Assembly (NCBI RefSeq): GCF_021353265.1
Contig: NZ_JAJTWU010000001.1
Span: forward strand, 310,001 to 374,000
Origin: Pelomonas cellulosilytica
GTDB taxonomy: Bacteria; Pseudomonadota; Gammaproteobacteria; Burkholderiales; Burkholderiaceae_C
DNA length: 64,000 nucleotides
Direction of reading: 5' to 3'
Positions 30,653 to 39,508 of the stretch are shown here, in pieces; within the stretch, counting starts at the first letter, position 1, and each line of letters begins with the position of its first letter. The translations under genes and the position numbers were made by a program. A model generated the notes under the pieces. The model was not told the origin of the DNA. It did not search any database and worked only from the letters and a program-made list of their open reading frames with translations.

Positions 30653-32167
30653 TCAGGCGGCGGCCGGCGCGAGGCCGGCCTCCTGGCGCCGTTGGGCGAG
30701 TTCGTCGGCCATCTTCAAGGTAGTCTGCTTGTTCAGCTTGTTGGCCAGCATGCAAACGGTGCACGCCGCGAACAACGCGCCGACGCCGAAGCTGGACATC
30801 ACACGATAGCCCTCGATGGCGTTGGCCGCCGTGGGATGCTGCGTGTCGTAGCCGAAGAAACCGGCCAGACACCACAGCAGGCCCGCCGAGCCGAGGGCCA
30901 GGCCCGACTTCAGCGAGAAGCCAATCGTGGCGAAGACCATGCCGGTGAAGCGGCGGCCGGTCTGCCATTCGGAGTAATCGGCCGCGTCGGCGTACATGGC
31001 CCACATGACGGCGATGGTGGGCGCGTAGAACACCGAGCCCAGCATGTGCAGCCACAGCATGCCCCAGACGGCTGTCGGCGGCATCAGGTACAGCGCACAA
31101 GCCTGCAGCGATGCCAGCGCGAAACCCACGATCGCGACGGTGCGCTTGCCGAAGCGCGCCGACAGGCCCGACGTCAGCATGATCACGACGATGGTCGTGG
31201 CGAAGCCGGCCATGTTCAGGATGCTGTTGTAGACGTCGGCGACGTTGGACTGGGCCAGGTTGTCGCGCGTGCCGTGCACGATGTAGCCCAGCGTGTCTGC
31301 CAGGCTGCCGGTGCCGCCAGGGTCCGGCGTCGTCAGGCCCAGCGCCGCGACGAAGTCGAACATCGCCGACTTGTCGACATAGTGATGATAGAAGCTGTAG
31401 TGCGCGCCGCCGCGCAGCGACAGCATGCCGAAGTTGAAGATCGTGTAGGCCACCAGCGCGAGCCAAGGGCCGTTCTTCAGCAGGTCGGCGAAGTCCTGCT
31501 TCGGCGAGCTGTGCGTCTCCACGATGGGCTTGATGCGTTCCTTCGTCGTGAAGAACGTGACGAGGAACAGCACCAGGCACAGTGCGGCCCAGATCGTCAT
31601 CGTGACCTGCCAGCCGTGTGCGCGGTCGTGGCCTTGCGCGAACTTCGCCACCAGCGGCAGCGTGAAGCCGCCGACGACGAACTGCGCGACGTTGACCGAC
31701 ACGAAGCGGAAGGAGTTCAGCTTGGTGCGCTCGTTGAGGTCGCCCGTCATGACGCCACCCAGCGCCGAGTAGGGCATGTTGTTCATCGAGTACAGCGTCA
31801 TCAACAACGTGTTGGTGATGCCGGCGTACGCGATGACCATGCCCGCGCTCCAGCCCCAGCTCGGGTCCGGCGTCGTGTAGGCGGCGATCATGACGACGCA
31901 CCAGGGGATCGTCGTCCACAGCACCCATGGACGGAACTTGCCCCAGCGGGTGTTGGTGCGATCTGCCAGCACGCCCATGACCGGGTCGAAGATGGCGTCC
32001 CACAACCGCGGCCACAGCAGGATGGCCGCGGCCGTGCTGGCCGACAGGCCGAACACGTCCGTGTAGAAGTTCAGCTGGAACAGCACCATCGTCATGAAGA
32101 CGAAGTTGGCCGCGGCGTCGCCGCAGCTGTAACCCGCCTTCTCGACGAAAGACAGTCTCTGGTTCAT
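30653..32167 (-). CDS. GPH-family sugar:cation symporter, probable xyloside transporter
   Basis: The 504-residue membrane protein has about twelve hydrophobic helices and the glycoside-pentoside-hexuronide family signature near the start (GYSCGDAAANFVF, then RLWDAIFDPVMGVLADRT). The conserved cytoplasmic stretch NNMPYSALGGVMT is also present. Members co-transport xylosides, melibiose or glucuronides with Na+ or H+ across the inner membrane. Between a cytoplasmic beta-xylosidase and xylose isomerase, xylobiose and short xylo-oligosaccharides are the probable cargo. GAGGAG lies just before the ATG. A small G/C stem sits in the 44-nt gap to GH43. Confidence 0.92.
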   Translation of the reverse strand: MNQRLSFVEKAGYSCGDAAANFVFMTMVLFQLNFYTDVFGLSASTAAAILLWPRLWDAIFDPVMGVLADRTNTRWGKFRPWVLWTTIPWCVVMIAAYTTPDPSWGWSAGMVIAYAGITNTLLMTLYSMNNMPYSALGGVMTGDLNERTKLNSFRFVSVNVAQFVVGGFTLPLVAKFAQGHDRAHGWQVTMTIWAALCLVLFLVTFFTTKERIKPIVETHSSPKQDFADLLKNGPWLALVAYTIFNFGMLSLRGGAHYSFYHHYVDKSAMFDFVAALGLTTPDPGGTGSLADTLGYIVHGTRDNLAQSNVADVYNSILNMAGFATTIVVIMLTSGLSARFGKRTVAIVGFALASLQACALYLMPPTAVWGMLWLHMLGSVFYAPTIAVMWAMYADAADYSEWQTGRRFTGMVFATIGFSLKSGLALGSAGLLWCLAGFFGYDTQHPTAANAIEGYRVMSSFGVGALFAACTVCMLANKLNKQTTLKMADELAQRRQEAGLAPAAA

Positions 32168-32211
32168 GAGTCTCCTCGTTGTTCTCGGAAATGCCCCGTG
32201 GGCGGGGTCTG

Positions 32212-33870
32212 TCAGGCCTTCGTGGCTTCGTACGACAGGTAGTCGAAGTCGGCGTGGACCCGGGTGCCGGCCAGATCCTGGCAGGCGATGCCGATGAAGT
32301 TGCCAGTGAAGCCGAAGCTGTTGGCGAAGCCGTTGACGAAGCGGGTCGCGAACTCGTCGCTCAGCATCGCGGCGTCCAACGCCGGGCCGATGTCCTGCCA
32401 GGCCGCGTCGCCCTGGCGGAACGAGAACTGGTAGGTGTCGTGGCTGAAGGTGATGGCGAGGTCGACCGGGCCGGCCGCTAGCTTCACCGGCGTGGCGACC
32501 GCGCTCAGCTGGCCGTCGCGGTTGACGTTCACGCAGACGACGCGCTCGTTGGTCTCGATGTCGCGCGTGACGTGCAGGTAGGCGTGGTTGCGGGTGTTGT
32601 AGTAGGTCGTCAGGCCGGCCATCTGGTGGAAGCTGTCCGGCTCGAAGTCCACGCGCGTCTCGACGCGGCAGTGGAAGTGCTGCTGGCGGCGCGCGACAAG
32701 GCTCTGGTCGAACAGGCTCATCAGCGACTCGCGGCCCTTCAGGCGCAGGTGGCCAGGGCGCTCGGTCAGCGATGCCCAGCTCTCGTCGAACGGCTTGCGC
32801 AGCGAATTGAGGTGGCCGCTGAAGGTGGCCGAGTCGAAGTCGTCACGCGCGGCTTCGGCGGGGAACGGGTGGGCCGGCAGGTCGGGCAGCGCGACGTGGA
32901 CGCTCGGCTGCTGGCCGTTTCCGCCGACGATCTCGGGCCAGTCGTCGTCACGCCAGACGACGCGTTGGATGCCGGTCTCGCGGCCCAGCGGGCAGTGCAG
33001 GCCGGCATAGCCGCCGGACGGATCGTTCTTGTCGGCGTTCGGGCCGGTCCATTCCAGCGGGCGGCCGCACAGGTGGGCAAGGAACCATTCGCCCTTGGCG
33101 GTCTCGACGAGGCTGGCGTGGCCGCTGCGTTGCAGGCCGTCGGTCTTCTTCTGCCAGGCGGTCAGCAGCGGGTTGCCGGGCAGCGTCTCATAGGGGCCGT
33201 CGATGTTGCGCGAACGGGCCAGCGTCACGGCATGCTCGTAGAACGTGCCGCCCTCGGCGGTCAGCAGGTAATACCAGCCGTTGCGGCGGTAGAGGTGCGG
33301 GCCTTCGACGACGCCCAGCTCCGTGCCGCGATAGATGTTCTTGATCGGGCCGACGAGTTTCTTCGCCTCGGCGTCGTACTCCTGCAGCAGGATGCCGTTG
33401 AAGTTGTGCTTGCCCGGCCAGTGCGTCCACTGCTGGTTGATGAGCCAGTGGCGGCCATCCTCGTCATGGAACAGGCTGGGGTCGAAGCCCGAGCTGTTCA
33501 GGTAGATCGGCTCGCTCCACGGGCCGTCGATGCTGGGCGCCGTGATCAGGTAGTTGTGCGTGTCCTTGTACGCGCCGTACATGGAGCGCACGTCGGTGTA
33601 GATCATCCAGAACTGGCCGCCCGAGTACGTCAGACAGGGGGCCCATACACCGGCGGAGTCAGGGTGGCCGGTCAGGTCCAGCTGGCTGGTGCGCGTGACG
33701 GCATAGCTGTGGTGGCGCCAGTTGACCAGGTCTTTGGAGTGGTGGATGCGCACGCCCGGCCACCATTCGAAGGTGGACGTGGCGATGTAGTAGTCGTCAC
33801 CGTCCTTGCCCGGGACGCGGCAGATGGACGGGTCGGCATGGAAGCCCGGCAGGATGGGATTGGCAATCAT
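32212..33870 (-). CDS. GH43 beta-xylosidase (subfamily 11-like), cytoplasmic
   Basis: The 552-residue enzyme starts directly with NPILPGFHADPS and has no signal peptide. The catalytic triad of GH43 is visible: base D13 (FHADPS), pKa-modulating D130 (SSGFDPSLF) and acid E189 (GVVEGPHLY). A C-terminal beta-sandwich of about 200 residues with HFHCRVETRVDF completes the subfamily-11 architecture found in SXA-type beta-xylosidases. It would split imported xylo-oligosaccharides into xylose next to the transporter and XylA. The ATG at 33870 fits the conserved N-terminus; the ribosome-binding site is weak. It is the first gene of the long leftward xylose operon. Confidence 0.94.
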   Translation of the reverse strand: MIANPILPGFHADPSICRVPGKDGDDYYIATSTFEWWPGVRIHHSKDLVNWRHHSYAVTRTSQLDLTGHPDSAGVWAPCLTYSGGQFWMIYTDVRSMYGAYKDTHNYLITAPSIDGPWSEPIYLNSSGFDPSLFHDEDGRHWLINQQWTHWPGKHNFNGILLQEYDAEAKKLVGPIKNIYRGTELGVVEGPHLYRRNGWYYLLTAEGGTFYEHAVTLARSRNIDGPYETLPGNPLLTAWQKKTDGLQRSGHASLVETAKGEWFLAHLCGRPLEWTGPNADKNDPSGGYAGLHCPLGRETGIQRVVWRDDDWPEIVGGNGQQPSVHVALPDLPAHPFPAEAARDDFDSATFSGHLNSLRKPFDESWASLTERPGHLRLKGRESLMSLFDQSLVARRQQHFHCRVETRVDFEPDSFHQMAGLTTYYNTRNHAYLHVTRDIETNERVVCVNVNRDGQLSAVATPVKLAAGPVDLAITFSHDTYQFSFRQGDAAWQDIGPALDAAMLSDEFATRFVNGFANSFGFTGNFIGIACQDLAGTRVHADFDYLSYEATKA

Positions 33871-34232
33871 CTTCTTGAGGCGGCGTTTGGGCGCCGTGGT
33901 TCGAGTGCGGCTCAGGGGAGAGGGTGTGGGACGAGGTCCATGCGGTCGACCGACCAGCAGCGGCGGACAGCCGGCGCGGCGTGCCCGGGTGGATTCCGGG
34001 TGCTGCCATCGGCGCAGGCGGGTTGCCGCCCGGGCCGCCGGCACCGGGCAAGGCATTCTGCATGGGCCATCACGCAGGCCGCCCGCAGGGTATGTCGTTG
34101 CCGTAGGTGCCCCGGGTGGGCCCGCGCCGCGAGGGCGATGTCGGGGGCGTCCCGGACGCTTGTTGTTTCAAACCTGGTCTCCGTGGCGGGAAACGCCGTC
34201 TTGAAGGGTTTTCGAACGGCGAGCGGACGCAA
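33871..34232. other. Leader/intergenic region between GH43 and GH67
   Basis: No convincing gene is seen in these 362 bases. They separate the GH43 start from the operator at 34233 and presumably hold the promoter and a long 5' leader of the leftward xylose operon. A CGGCG...CGCCG stem lies close to the GH43 start. Open frames running in from both sides lack family resemblance. Confidence 0.4.
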
Positions 34233-34246
34233 ATGTAGCGCTACCA
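34233..34246. promoter_or_regulatory. Candidate LacI-family operator 2 (GH43 / GH67 divergent region)
   Basis: ATGTAGCGCTACCA contains the perfect 10-bp palindrome GTAGCGCTAC. It lies 60 nt before the GH67 start and in the only intergenic region from which the leftward GH43-xylAB operon can begin. It is the best palindrome of the five related sites. Confidence 0.65.
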
Positions 34247-34306
34247 TTTGGGTTTGCGCAAGCCGGGATTTCGCCAAAGACAAGCGCCAAAGCGCGAGGA
34301 GACAAG

Positions 34307-36442
34307 ATGAAGACCGTGGTTCGATGGGTCGGCATGGTGATGCTGGGCCTGATGCTGGTCGGGCAGGCTGCTGCCGAGGATGGCTATGACTTGTGGCTGC
34401 GCTATCGGCCGCTCGACGGCGCGGCGCAGGCTCGTCTGCACGCGCAGGCGCGCGCGGTAGTGCTGGCCGCTCCGGCGTCGCCGTCGCTGGATGCCGCCGT
34501 CGCCGAGCTGCGGCGCGGCGTGGCCGGCATGGCGGGGCGGGAAATCGCGGTCTCGACGCGCCTGGTGCCCGGCGCGCTGGTGCTGGCCACGCCGGGCCAG
34601 GCGCCGGCCGGGCTGGTGCTGCCCTGGGCCGACCTGGGCCGGGAGGGCTGGCTGCTGCGCCGCCAGACGCTGCAGGGTCGCGACGTGACCGTCATTGCCG
34701 CCAACAGCGACATCGGCCTCCTGTACGGCAGCTTCGCCTGGCTGCGTGCCGTGCAGACCGGTGCGGACCTCGCCCGGCTGGACCAACGTTCGGCGCCCAA
34801 GGTGGGCCTGCGGCTGCTGAACCACTGGGACAACTTGGACCGCCACGTCGAGCGAGGCTATGCCGGCGCGTCGCTGTGGGACTGGTGGAAGCTGCCGGAC
34901 CTGCTCGACCCGCGCTATGTGGACTACGCGCGGGCCAATGCGTCGCTCGGCATCAACGGCGCGGTGCTGAACAACGTCAATGCCAAAGCGGATTCGCTGA
35001 CGGCGCCCTTCCTCGCCAAGGCCGCGGCGCTGGCCGGGGTCTTCCGGCCGTATGGCATCAAGGTCTACCTGTCGGCGCGCTTCTCGGCGCCGGTAGAGCT
35101 GGGAGGGCTCAAGACCGCCGATCCGCTGGACCCGGCCGTGCGCGCCTGGTGGAAGGCCAAGGCCGACGAGATCTACGCGGTGATCCCCGACTTTGGCGGC
35201 TTCCTCGTCAAGGCCAACTCCGAGGGCCAGCCCGGTCCGCAGGACTACGGCCGCAACCACGCCGATGGCGCCAACATGCTGGCCGAGGCGCTCGGCCCGC
35301 ACGGTGGCGTCGTCATGTGGCGCGCCTTCGTCTATGCGGCCGATGCCAGCGACCGCGCGAAGCAGGGCTATGTCGAGTTCCAGCCGCTGGACGGCAAGTT
35401 CGCGCCCAACGTCATCGTGCAGGTCAAGAACGGGCCGATCGACTTCCAGCCGCGCGAGCCCTTCCATCCGCTGTTCGGCGCGATGCCGCACACGCCGCTC
35501 GCGCTGGAGGTGCAGATCACGAAGGAGTACCTCGGTTTTTCGACGCACCTGGCCTACCTCGGCCCGCTGTTCGCGGAGGTGCTGCAGGCCGACACGGGCC
35601 ATGGCGGCAAGGTCGCGCGGGTCGTCGACGGCAGCCTGCATGGCCAGCGCCTCACGGCGATGGCAGGTGTCGCCAACATCGGCACTGACCGCAACTGGAG
35701 CGGCTCGCAGTTCGACCAGGCCAACTGGTATGCCTTCGGCCGCCTGGCCTGGGACCCGGACCTGGGCGCCGCCGACGTCGCGCGCGACTGGGCCGCCCAG
35801 ACCTTCACGGCGCGGCCGGCGGCGCGCGACGCCATCGTCGCGTTGATGATGGGCTCGCGCGAGGCGGTCGTCGACTACATGACGCCGCTGGGCCTGCACC
35901 ACCTGATGGGCACCGGTCACCACTACGGCCCGGCGCCGTGGGTGGACAACCTGGAACGGGCCGACTGGAACCCGGTCTACTTCCATCGCGCCGGCCGTGA
36001 CGGCATCGGTTTCGACCGCTCGCCTGCCGGCAGCAATGGCGTGGCCCAGTACGCGCCATCGGTCGCGAGGTTATGGTCCGACCCGCGCACGACGCCGCCG
36101 GAGCTGCTGCTGTGGTTCCACCACCTGCCGTGGGACTACGCGATGCCGTCAGGGCGCAGTCTGTGGGGCGAACTGGTGGCCCGCTACGACCGCGGCGTGG
36201 CGACGGTGGACGACATGCGCCGCCGCTGGGATGCGCTCAAGCCCGAGATCGATGCGGCACGCCACGCCGAGGTGGCCGCCTACCTGGCCGTGCAGGCCCA
36301 TGAGGCGCAGTGGTGGCGCGATGCTTGCATTGCCTATTTCCAGTCCATGTCCGGCCTGCCGCTGCCGGCAGGCGTGCGGCCGCCGGCGCTCGATCTGGCG
36401 GCGTACAAGGCCCGTCAATTCGCTTTCGCGCCCGGCCGCTGA
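34307..36442 (+). CDS. aguA: GH67 alpha-glucuronidase
   Basis: The 711-residue enzyme removes 4-O-methyl-glucuronic acid from the non-reducing end of xylo-oligosaccharides. The general acid is E306 (KANSEGQPGP), and the two carboxylates that act as base are D379 (NGPIDFQ) and E407 (ITKEYLG), with the same 28-residue separation as in known GH67 enzymes. A signal peptide ending VGQAAA|EDG places it in the periplasm, whereas many GH67 enzymes are cytoplasmic. GAGGAG precedes the ATG. With GH115 it covers both internal and terminal glucuronic-acid branches. It is followed by the LacI gene. Confidence 0.95.
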   Translation: MKTVVRWVGMVMLGLMLVGQAAAEDGYDLWLRYRPLDGAAQARLHAQARAVVLAAPASPSLDAAVAELRRGVAGMAGREIAVSTRLVPGALVLATPGQAPAGLVLPWADLGREGWLLRRQTLQGRDVTVIAANSDIGLLYGSFAWLRAVQTGADLARLDQRSAPKVGLRLLNHWDNLDRHVERGYAGASLWDWWKLPDLLDPRYVDYARANASLGINGAVLNNVNAKADSLTAPFLAKAAALAGVFRPYGIKVYLSARFSAPVELGGLKTADPLDPAVRAWWKAKADEIYAVIPDFGGFLVKANSEGQPGPQDYGRNHADGANMLAEALGPHGGVVMWRAFVYAADASDRAKQGYVEFQPLDGKFAPNVIVQVKNGPIDFQPREPFHPLFGAMPHTPLALEVQITKEYLGFSTHLAYLGPLFAEVLQADTGHGGKVARVVDGSLHGQRLTAMAGVANIGTDRNWSGSQFDQANWYAFGRLAWDPDLGAADVARDWAAQTFTARPAARDAIVALMMGSREAVVDYMTPLGLHHLMGTGHHYGPAPWVDNLERADWNPVYFHRAGRDGIGFDRSPAGSNGVAQYAPSVARLWSDPRTTPPELLLWFHHLPWDYAMPSGRSLWGELVARYDRGVATVDDMRRRWDALKPEIDAARHAEVAAYLAVQAHEAQWWRDACIAYFQSMSGLPLPAGVRPPALDLAAYKARQFAFAPGR

Positions 36443-36528
36443 GGCCGGTGCCGCGCGGCCTTGATGGAGAATTGCGGTTTGGGTCCGGCAGCGCGGCGAC
36501 GCATAACAACGAAGATTCGAGGTGCAGA

Positions 36529-37617
36529 TTGAAGCCAAACGTGCGCCAGGGGCGTAGCACCAGGGTGGCCACCATCGCCGATGTGGCGCAGATGGCTGGG
36601 GTGTCGCCGATGACCGTGTCGCGCGTCGTCAATGGCGAACTCAACGTGCGCCCCGGCACACGAGAGAAGGTGCAGGCCGCCATCACGGCGCTGAACTACG
36701 TGCCCAATCAGGCAGCGCGCCGCCTGGCCGGCTCCGAGCCGATCCGCATCGGCATGCTGTACATCGACCCGACCGCGGGTTACCTGAATGAGTTCCTCAT
36801 CGGCCTGCTGAACATGACCAGCCTGCGCCACGTGCAGCTGGTCGTGCAGCGCTGCGAGGCCGCCCGCGAGGGCGAGGAGCAGCCGGTGGCCGAGATGATC
36901 GCCAATGGCATCGACGGCCTCATCCTGCCGCCGCCGTTCTGCGACTCCCAGCCGCTGCTCAAGCTCGTCGCCGAGACCGACACCCCGTCCGTCGTCGTCT
37001 CCAGCGGCGTGCCGCCCGAGTCGGTGTGCGCCGTCAGCATCGACGACTACCACGCCGCCTACGAGATGACTCGACACCTTCTGAACCTGGGCCACCACCG
37101 GCTCGGCTTCATCATCGGCGACCCCTACCAGAGCAGCAGCTCGCGCCGCCTGGCCGGCTTCCATGCCGCGATGAGCGACGCCGGCGTCAACATCGCCGAG
37201 GAAGAGGTCGTCGCGCAGGGCATGTTCACCTACCGTTCCGGCCTGGACGCGGCGGAGTTCCTGCTGTCGCAGGAGCGCCGGCCGACGGCCATCTTCGCCA
37301 GCAACGACGACATGGCGGCGGCCACCGTTGCCATCGCCCACCGCCTGGGCCTGGACGTGCCGAGCGACCTGACTGTCGTCGGCTTCGACGACGCGCCGCT
37401 GGCCACGACGATCTGGCCCGAACTGACGACCGTGCGCCAGCCCATCATGGAGATGGCCGGTGCCGCGGTGGACCTGCTCGTGCGCCACATCCGCGCCCGC
37501 CGCGCCGGCGAGCCGCTGCCCTGCGAGCACGAGCTCAAGGACTTCGAGATCGTGCGCCGGCAGTCTGATGCCGCGCCGCGCCTGCGCCCGCCGAGCCGCC
37601 TCGGCGCCAGCAGCTGA
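36529..37617 (+). CDS. LacI-family regulator, probable master repressor of the xylan island
   Basis: The 362-residue protein has the LacI helix-turn-helix (TIADVAQMAGVSPMTVSRVV), hinge (YVPNQAARRLAG) and a periplasmic-binding-protein-like effector domain (GMLYIDP through VVGFDDAPLA). The TTG at 36529 is proposed as start because GAGGTG lies 5 nt upstream and no ATG precedes the conserved HTH in frame. It stands between the GH67 and uronate-dehydrogenase genes. LacI proteins bind palindromes with a central CG, and five such sites lie before island operons, so self-contained control of the island is likely. The effector may be a xylo-oligosaccharide or a uronate. Confidence 0.9.
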   Translation: MKPNVRQGRSTRVATIADVAQMAGVSPMTVSRVVNGELNVRPGTREKVQAAITALNYVPNQAARRLAGSEPIRIGMLYIDPTAGYLNEFLIGLLNMTSLRHVQLVVQRCEAAREGEEQPVAEMIANGIDGLILPPPFCDSQPLLKLVAETDTPSVVVSSGVPPESVCAVSIDDYHAAYEMTRHLLNLGHHRLGFIIGDPYQSSSSRRLAGFHAAMSDAGVNIAEEEVVAQGMFTYRSGLDAAEFLLSQERRPTAIFASNDDMAAATVAIAHRLGLDVPSDLTVVGFDDAPLATTIWPELTTVRQPIMEMAGAAVDLLVRHIRARRAGEPLPCEHELKDFEIVRRQSDAAPRLRPPSRLGASS

Positions 37618-37635
37618 CTTTTTTCAACCCACAAC

Positions 37636-37653
37636 GCCGCGCCTTGGCGCGGC
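37636..37653 (+). terminator. Possible terminator hairpin after the LacI gene
   Basis: GCCGCGCC-TT-GGCGCGGC can form a tight 7-8 bp stem 19 nt after the LacI stop. There is no T-run on the plus strand after it, so termination is uncertain. The next operator begins two bases later. Confidence 0.35.
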
Positions 37654-37654
37654 C

Positions 37655-37668
37655 TGACAGCGCTACCC
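37655..37668. promoter_or_regulatory. Candidate LacI-family operator 3 (uronate dehydrogenase)
   Basis: TGACAGCGCTACCC shares the AGCGCTACC half of the other island sites. It lies 31 nt before the uronate-dehydrogenase start. Confidence 0.5.
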
Positions 37669-37699
37669 TCCCGCGCCGCGCGCGCGGCTGGAGATTCCG

Positions 37700-38530
37700 A
37701 TGCAAGAACTGACTGGACTGCGCTTCAAGCGCCTGCTGTTGACCGGCGCTGCCGGCGCCCTGGGCCGCATGCTGCGACCGCGCATGAAGCGCTACTGCGA
37801 CGTGCTGCGCGTTTCCGACATCGCGCCGATGGACCCGGCCGGGTCCGGCGAGGAAGTCGTCGTCGCGCCGCTGGAGGACGAGGCGGCCATGTATGCGCTG
37901 CTGGACGGCGTGGACGCCGTGCTGCACTTCGGCGGCGTGTCCATCGAGAAGCCCTTCAGCACCGTGCTGCCGGCCAACATCGTCGGCGCGTACAACCTCT
38001 ACGAGGCGGCCCGCCGCCGCGGCACGAAGCGCATCATCTTTGCCAGCTCCAACCACGTGACCGGCTTCTACGGTCAGGGCGAGACGATCAAGGCGCATGT
38101 CGTGCCGCGGCCCGACACCTATTACGGCCTGTCCAAGGCCTTCGGCGAGAACCTGGCGCAGTTCTACTTCGACCGCCACGGCCTGGAGACCGTCTCGCTG
38201 CGCATCGGCTCCTGCCTGCCCGAGCCAGTGGACCGCCGCCAACTGTCGAGCTGGCTGAGCCATGACGACATGGAGAGGCTGCTCGTCGCCTCGCTGACCG
38301 CGCCGGTCGTGGGGCACAGCATCGTCTACGGTGCCAGCAACAACCGCACGACCTGGTGGGACAACTCGCAGGCCAATCATGTCGGCTACCAGCCGCAGGA
38401 CAGCTCCGAGCGCTGGCGCCCGGCCATCGAGGCCGCGCAGCCCCAGGTGGACCCGACGCGGCCCGAAGTGCGTTTCCAGGGCGGCGGCTTCGTCGTCCTC
38501 GGCCCCTTCCCGTTCGCCGGGCAGGAGTAG
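37700..38530 (+). CDS. udh: NAD-dependent uronate dehydrogenase
   Basis: The 276-residue extended-SDR protein has the nucleotide-binding motif LLTGAAGALGR and the catalytic Tyr-x-x-x-Lys in YYGLSKAF, preceded by the Ser of FASSNHVTGFY. These stretches are characteristic of Udh, which oxidises D-glucuronate or D-galacturonate to the aldaro-1,5-lactone with NAD+. Length matches the known enzymes (about 265-275 residues). The source of glucuronate would be GH67 and GH115 action on xylan. It is followed after 3 nt by the lactonase and then by the epimerase. No hexarate dehydratase is in the window, so later steps are encoded elsewhere. Confidence 0.93.
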   Translation: MQELTGLRFKRLLLTGAAGALGRMLRPRMKRYCDVLRVSDIAPMDPAGSGEEVVVAPLEDEAAMYALLDGVDAVLHFGGVSIEKPFSTVLPANIVGAYNLYEAARRRGTKRIIFASSNHVTGFYGQGETIKAHVVPRPDTYYGLSKAFGENLAQFYFDRHGLETVSLRIGSCLPEPVDRRQLSSWLSHDDMERLLVASLTAPVVGHSIVYGASNNRTTWWDNSQANHVGYQPQDSSERWRPAIEAAQPQVDPTRPEVRFQGGGFVVLGPFPFAGQE

Positions 38531-38533
38531 GGC

Positions 38534-39508
38534 ATGCGCGCGGGACCGTCCTTCGCCTTCACGCCGTCGCAGCGCCTGCCAGACGAGGCCTTCGAGATCC
38601 TGGCGCCCGAGGGCCGCGAACTGCGGCTGTTCTCGGCCGTCGTCGAGCAGCTCGCCACGGGCCTGCAGTGGGCCGAAGGGCCGGTGTGGTTTGGCGACGG
38701 GCGCTACCTGCTCGTCTCCGACATCCCCAACGACCGCATTCTGCGCTGGGACGACTGCAGCGGCGAGGTCAGCGTGTTCCGCCAACCCAGCGGCAACGCC
38801 AACGGCCATGCGCGCGATGCGCAGGGCCGGCTCGTCAGCTGCGAGCACCTCGGTCGGCGCATCACGCGCACTGAGCATGATGGCCGCATCGCGGTGCTAG
38901 CCGACCGCTTCGACGGCAAGCCGCTGAACTCGCCCAACGACATCACCTGCGCGCCGGACGGCGCCGTCTGGTTCACCGACCCGGACTTCGGCATCGGCAG
39001 CGACTGGGAAGGGCTGCGCGCCACGCCCGAGCAGCCGCACGGCGTCTACCGCATCGACCCGGCCAGCGGCGCGCTGACGCGCGTGCTGGACGACCTGGCC
39101 GGCCCCAACGGACTGGCCTTCACGCCGGACGGCCGGCGGCTGCTGGTCGTCGAAAGCCGCGCCCAGCCGCACCGGCTGATCTGGAGCTATGCGGTCGATG
39201 GCGGCCGGCTGTCCGACAAGCGTCTGCTCATCGATGCCGCCGGGCACGGCGCGCTGGACGGCATCGCGCTCGACACGGCCGGGCGTATCTGGTGCGGCTT
39301 CGGCGGCAACGGTCATCCCGACGCCGACCCTGCCGCGCTCGATGGTGTGCGTGTGTACTCGCCCGAGGGCCAGCCCATCGCGCACATTCACCTGCCCGAA
39401 CGCTGCGCCAACCTGTGCTTCGGCGGCGCCAAGGGCAACCGGCTCTTCATGGCCAGCAGCCATTCCGTCTACGCGCTGTACGTCAACGCCCGCGGAGCCG
39501 TCCTGTGA
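38534..39508 (+). CDS. SMP-30/gluconolactonase-family lactonase
   Basis: The 324-residue protein is a six-bladed propeller of the SMP-30/regucalcin family. Metal-binding positions are visible: E of WAEGPVW, N of LNSPNDI, N of LAGPNGLAF and D of GALDGIAL. It hydrolyses sugar-acid lactones. Placed directly after uronate dehydrogenase, its likely substrate is glucaro- or galactaro-lactone, though it could also open xylonolactone for the oxidative pentose route. There is no signal peptide. Its stop overlaps the next start (GTGA), so translation is coupled. Confidence 0.9.
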   Translation: MRAGPSFAFTPSQRLPDEAFEILAPEGRELRLFSAVVEQLATGLQWAEGPVWFGDGRYLLVSDIPNDRILRWDDCSGEVSVFRQPSGNANGHARDAQGRLVSCEHLGRRITRTEHDGRIAVLADRFDGKPLNSPNDITCAPDGAVWFTDPDFGIGSDWEGLRATPEQPHGVYRIDPASGALTRVLDDLAGPNGLAFTPDGRRLLVVESRAQPHRLIWSYAVDGGRLSDKRLLIDAAGHGALDGIALDTAGRIWCGFGGNGHPDADPAALDGVRVYSPEGQPIAHIHLPERCANLCFGGAKGNRLFMASSHSVYALYVNARGAVL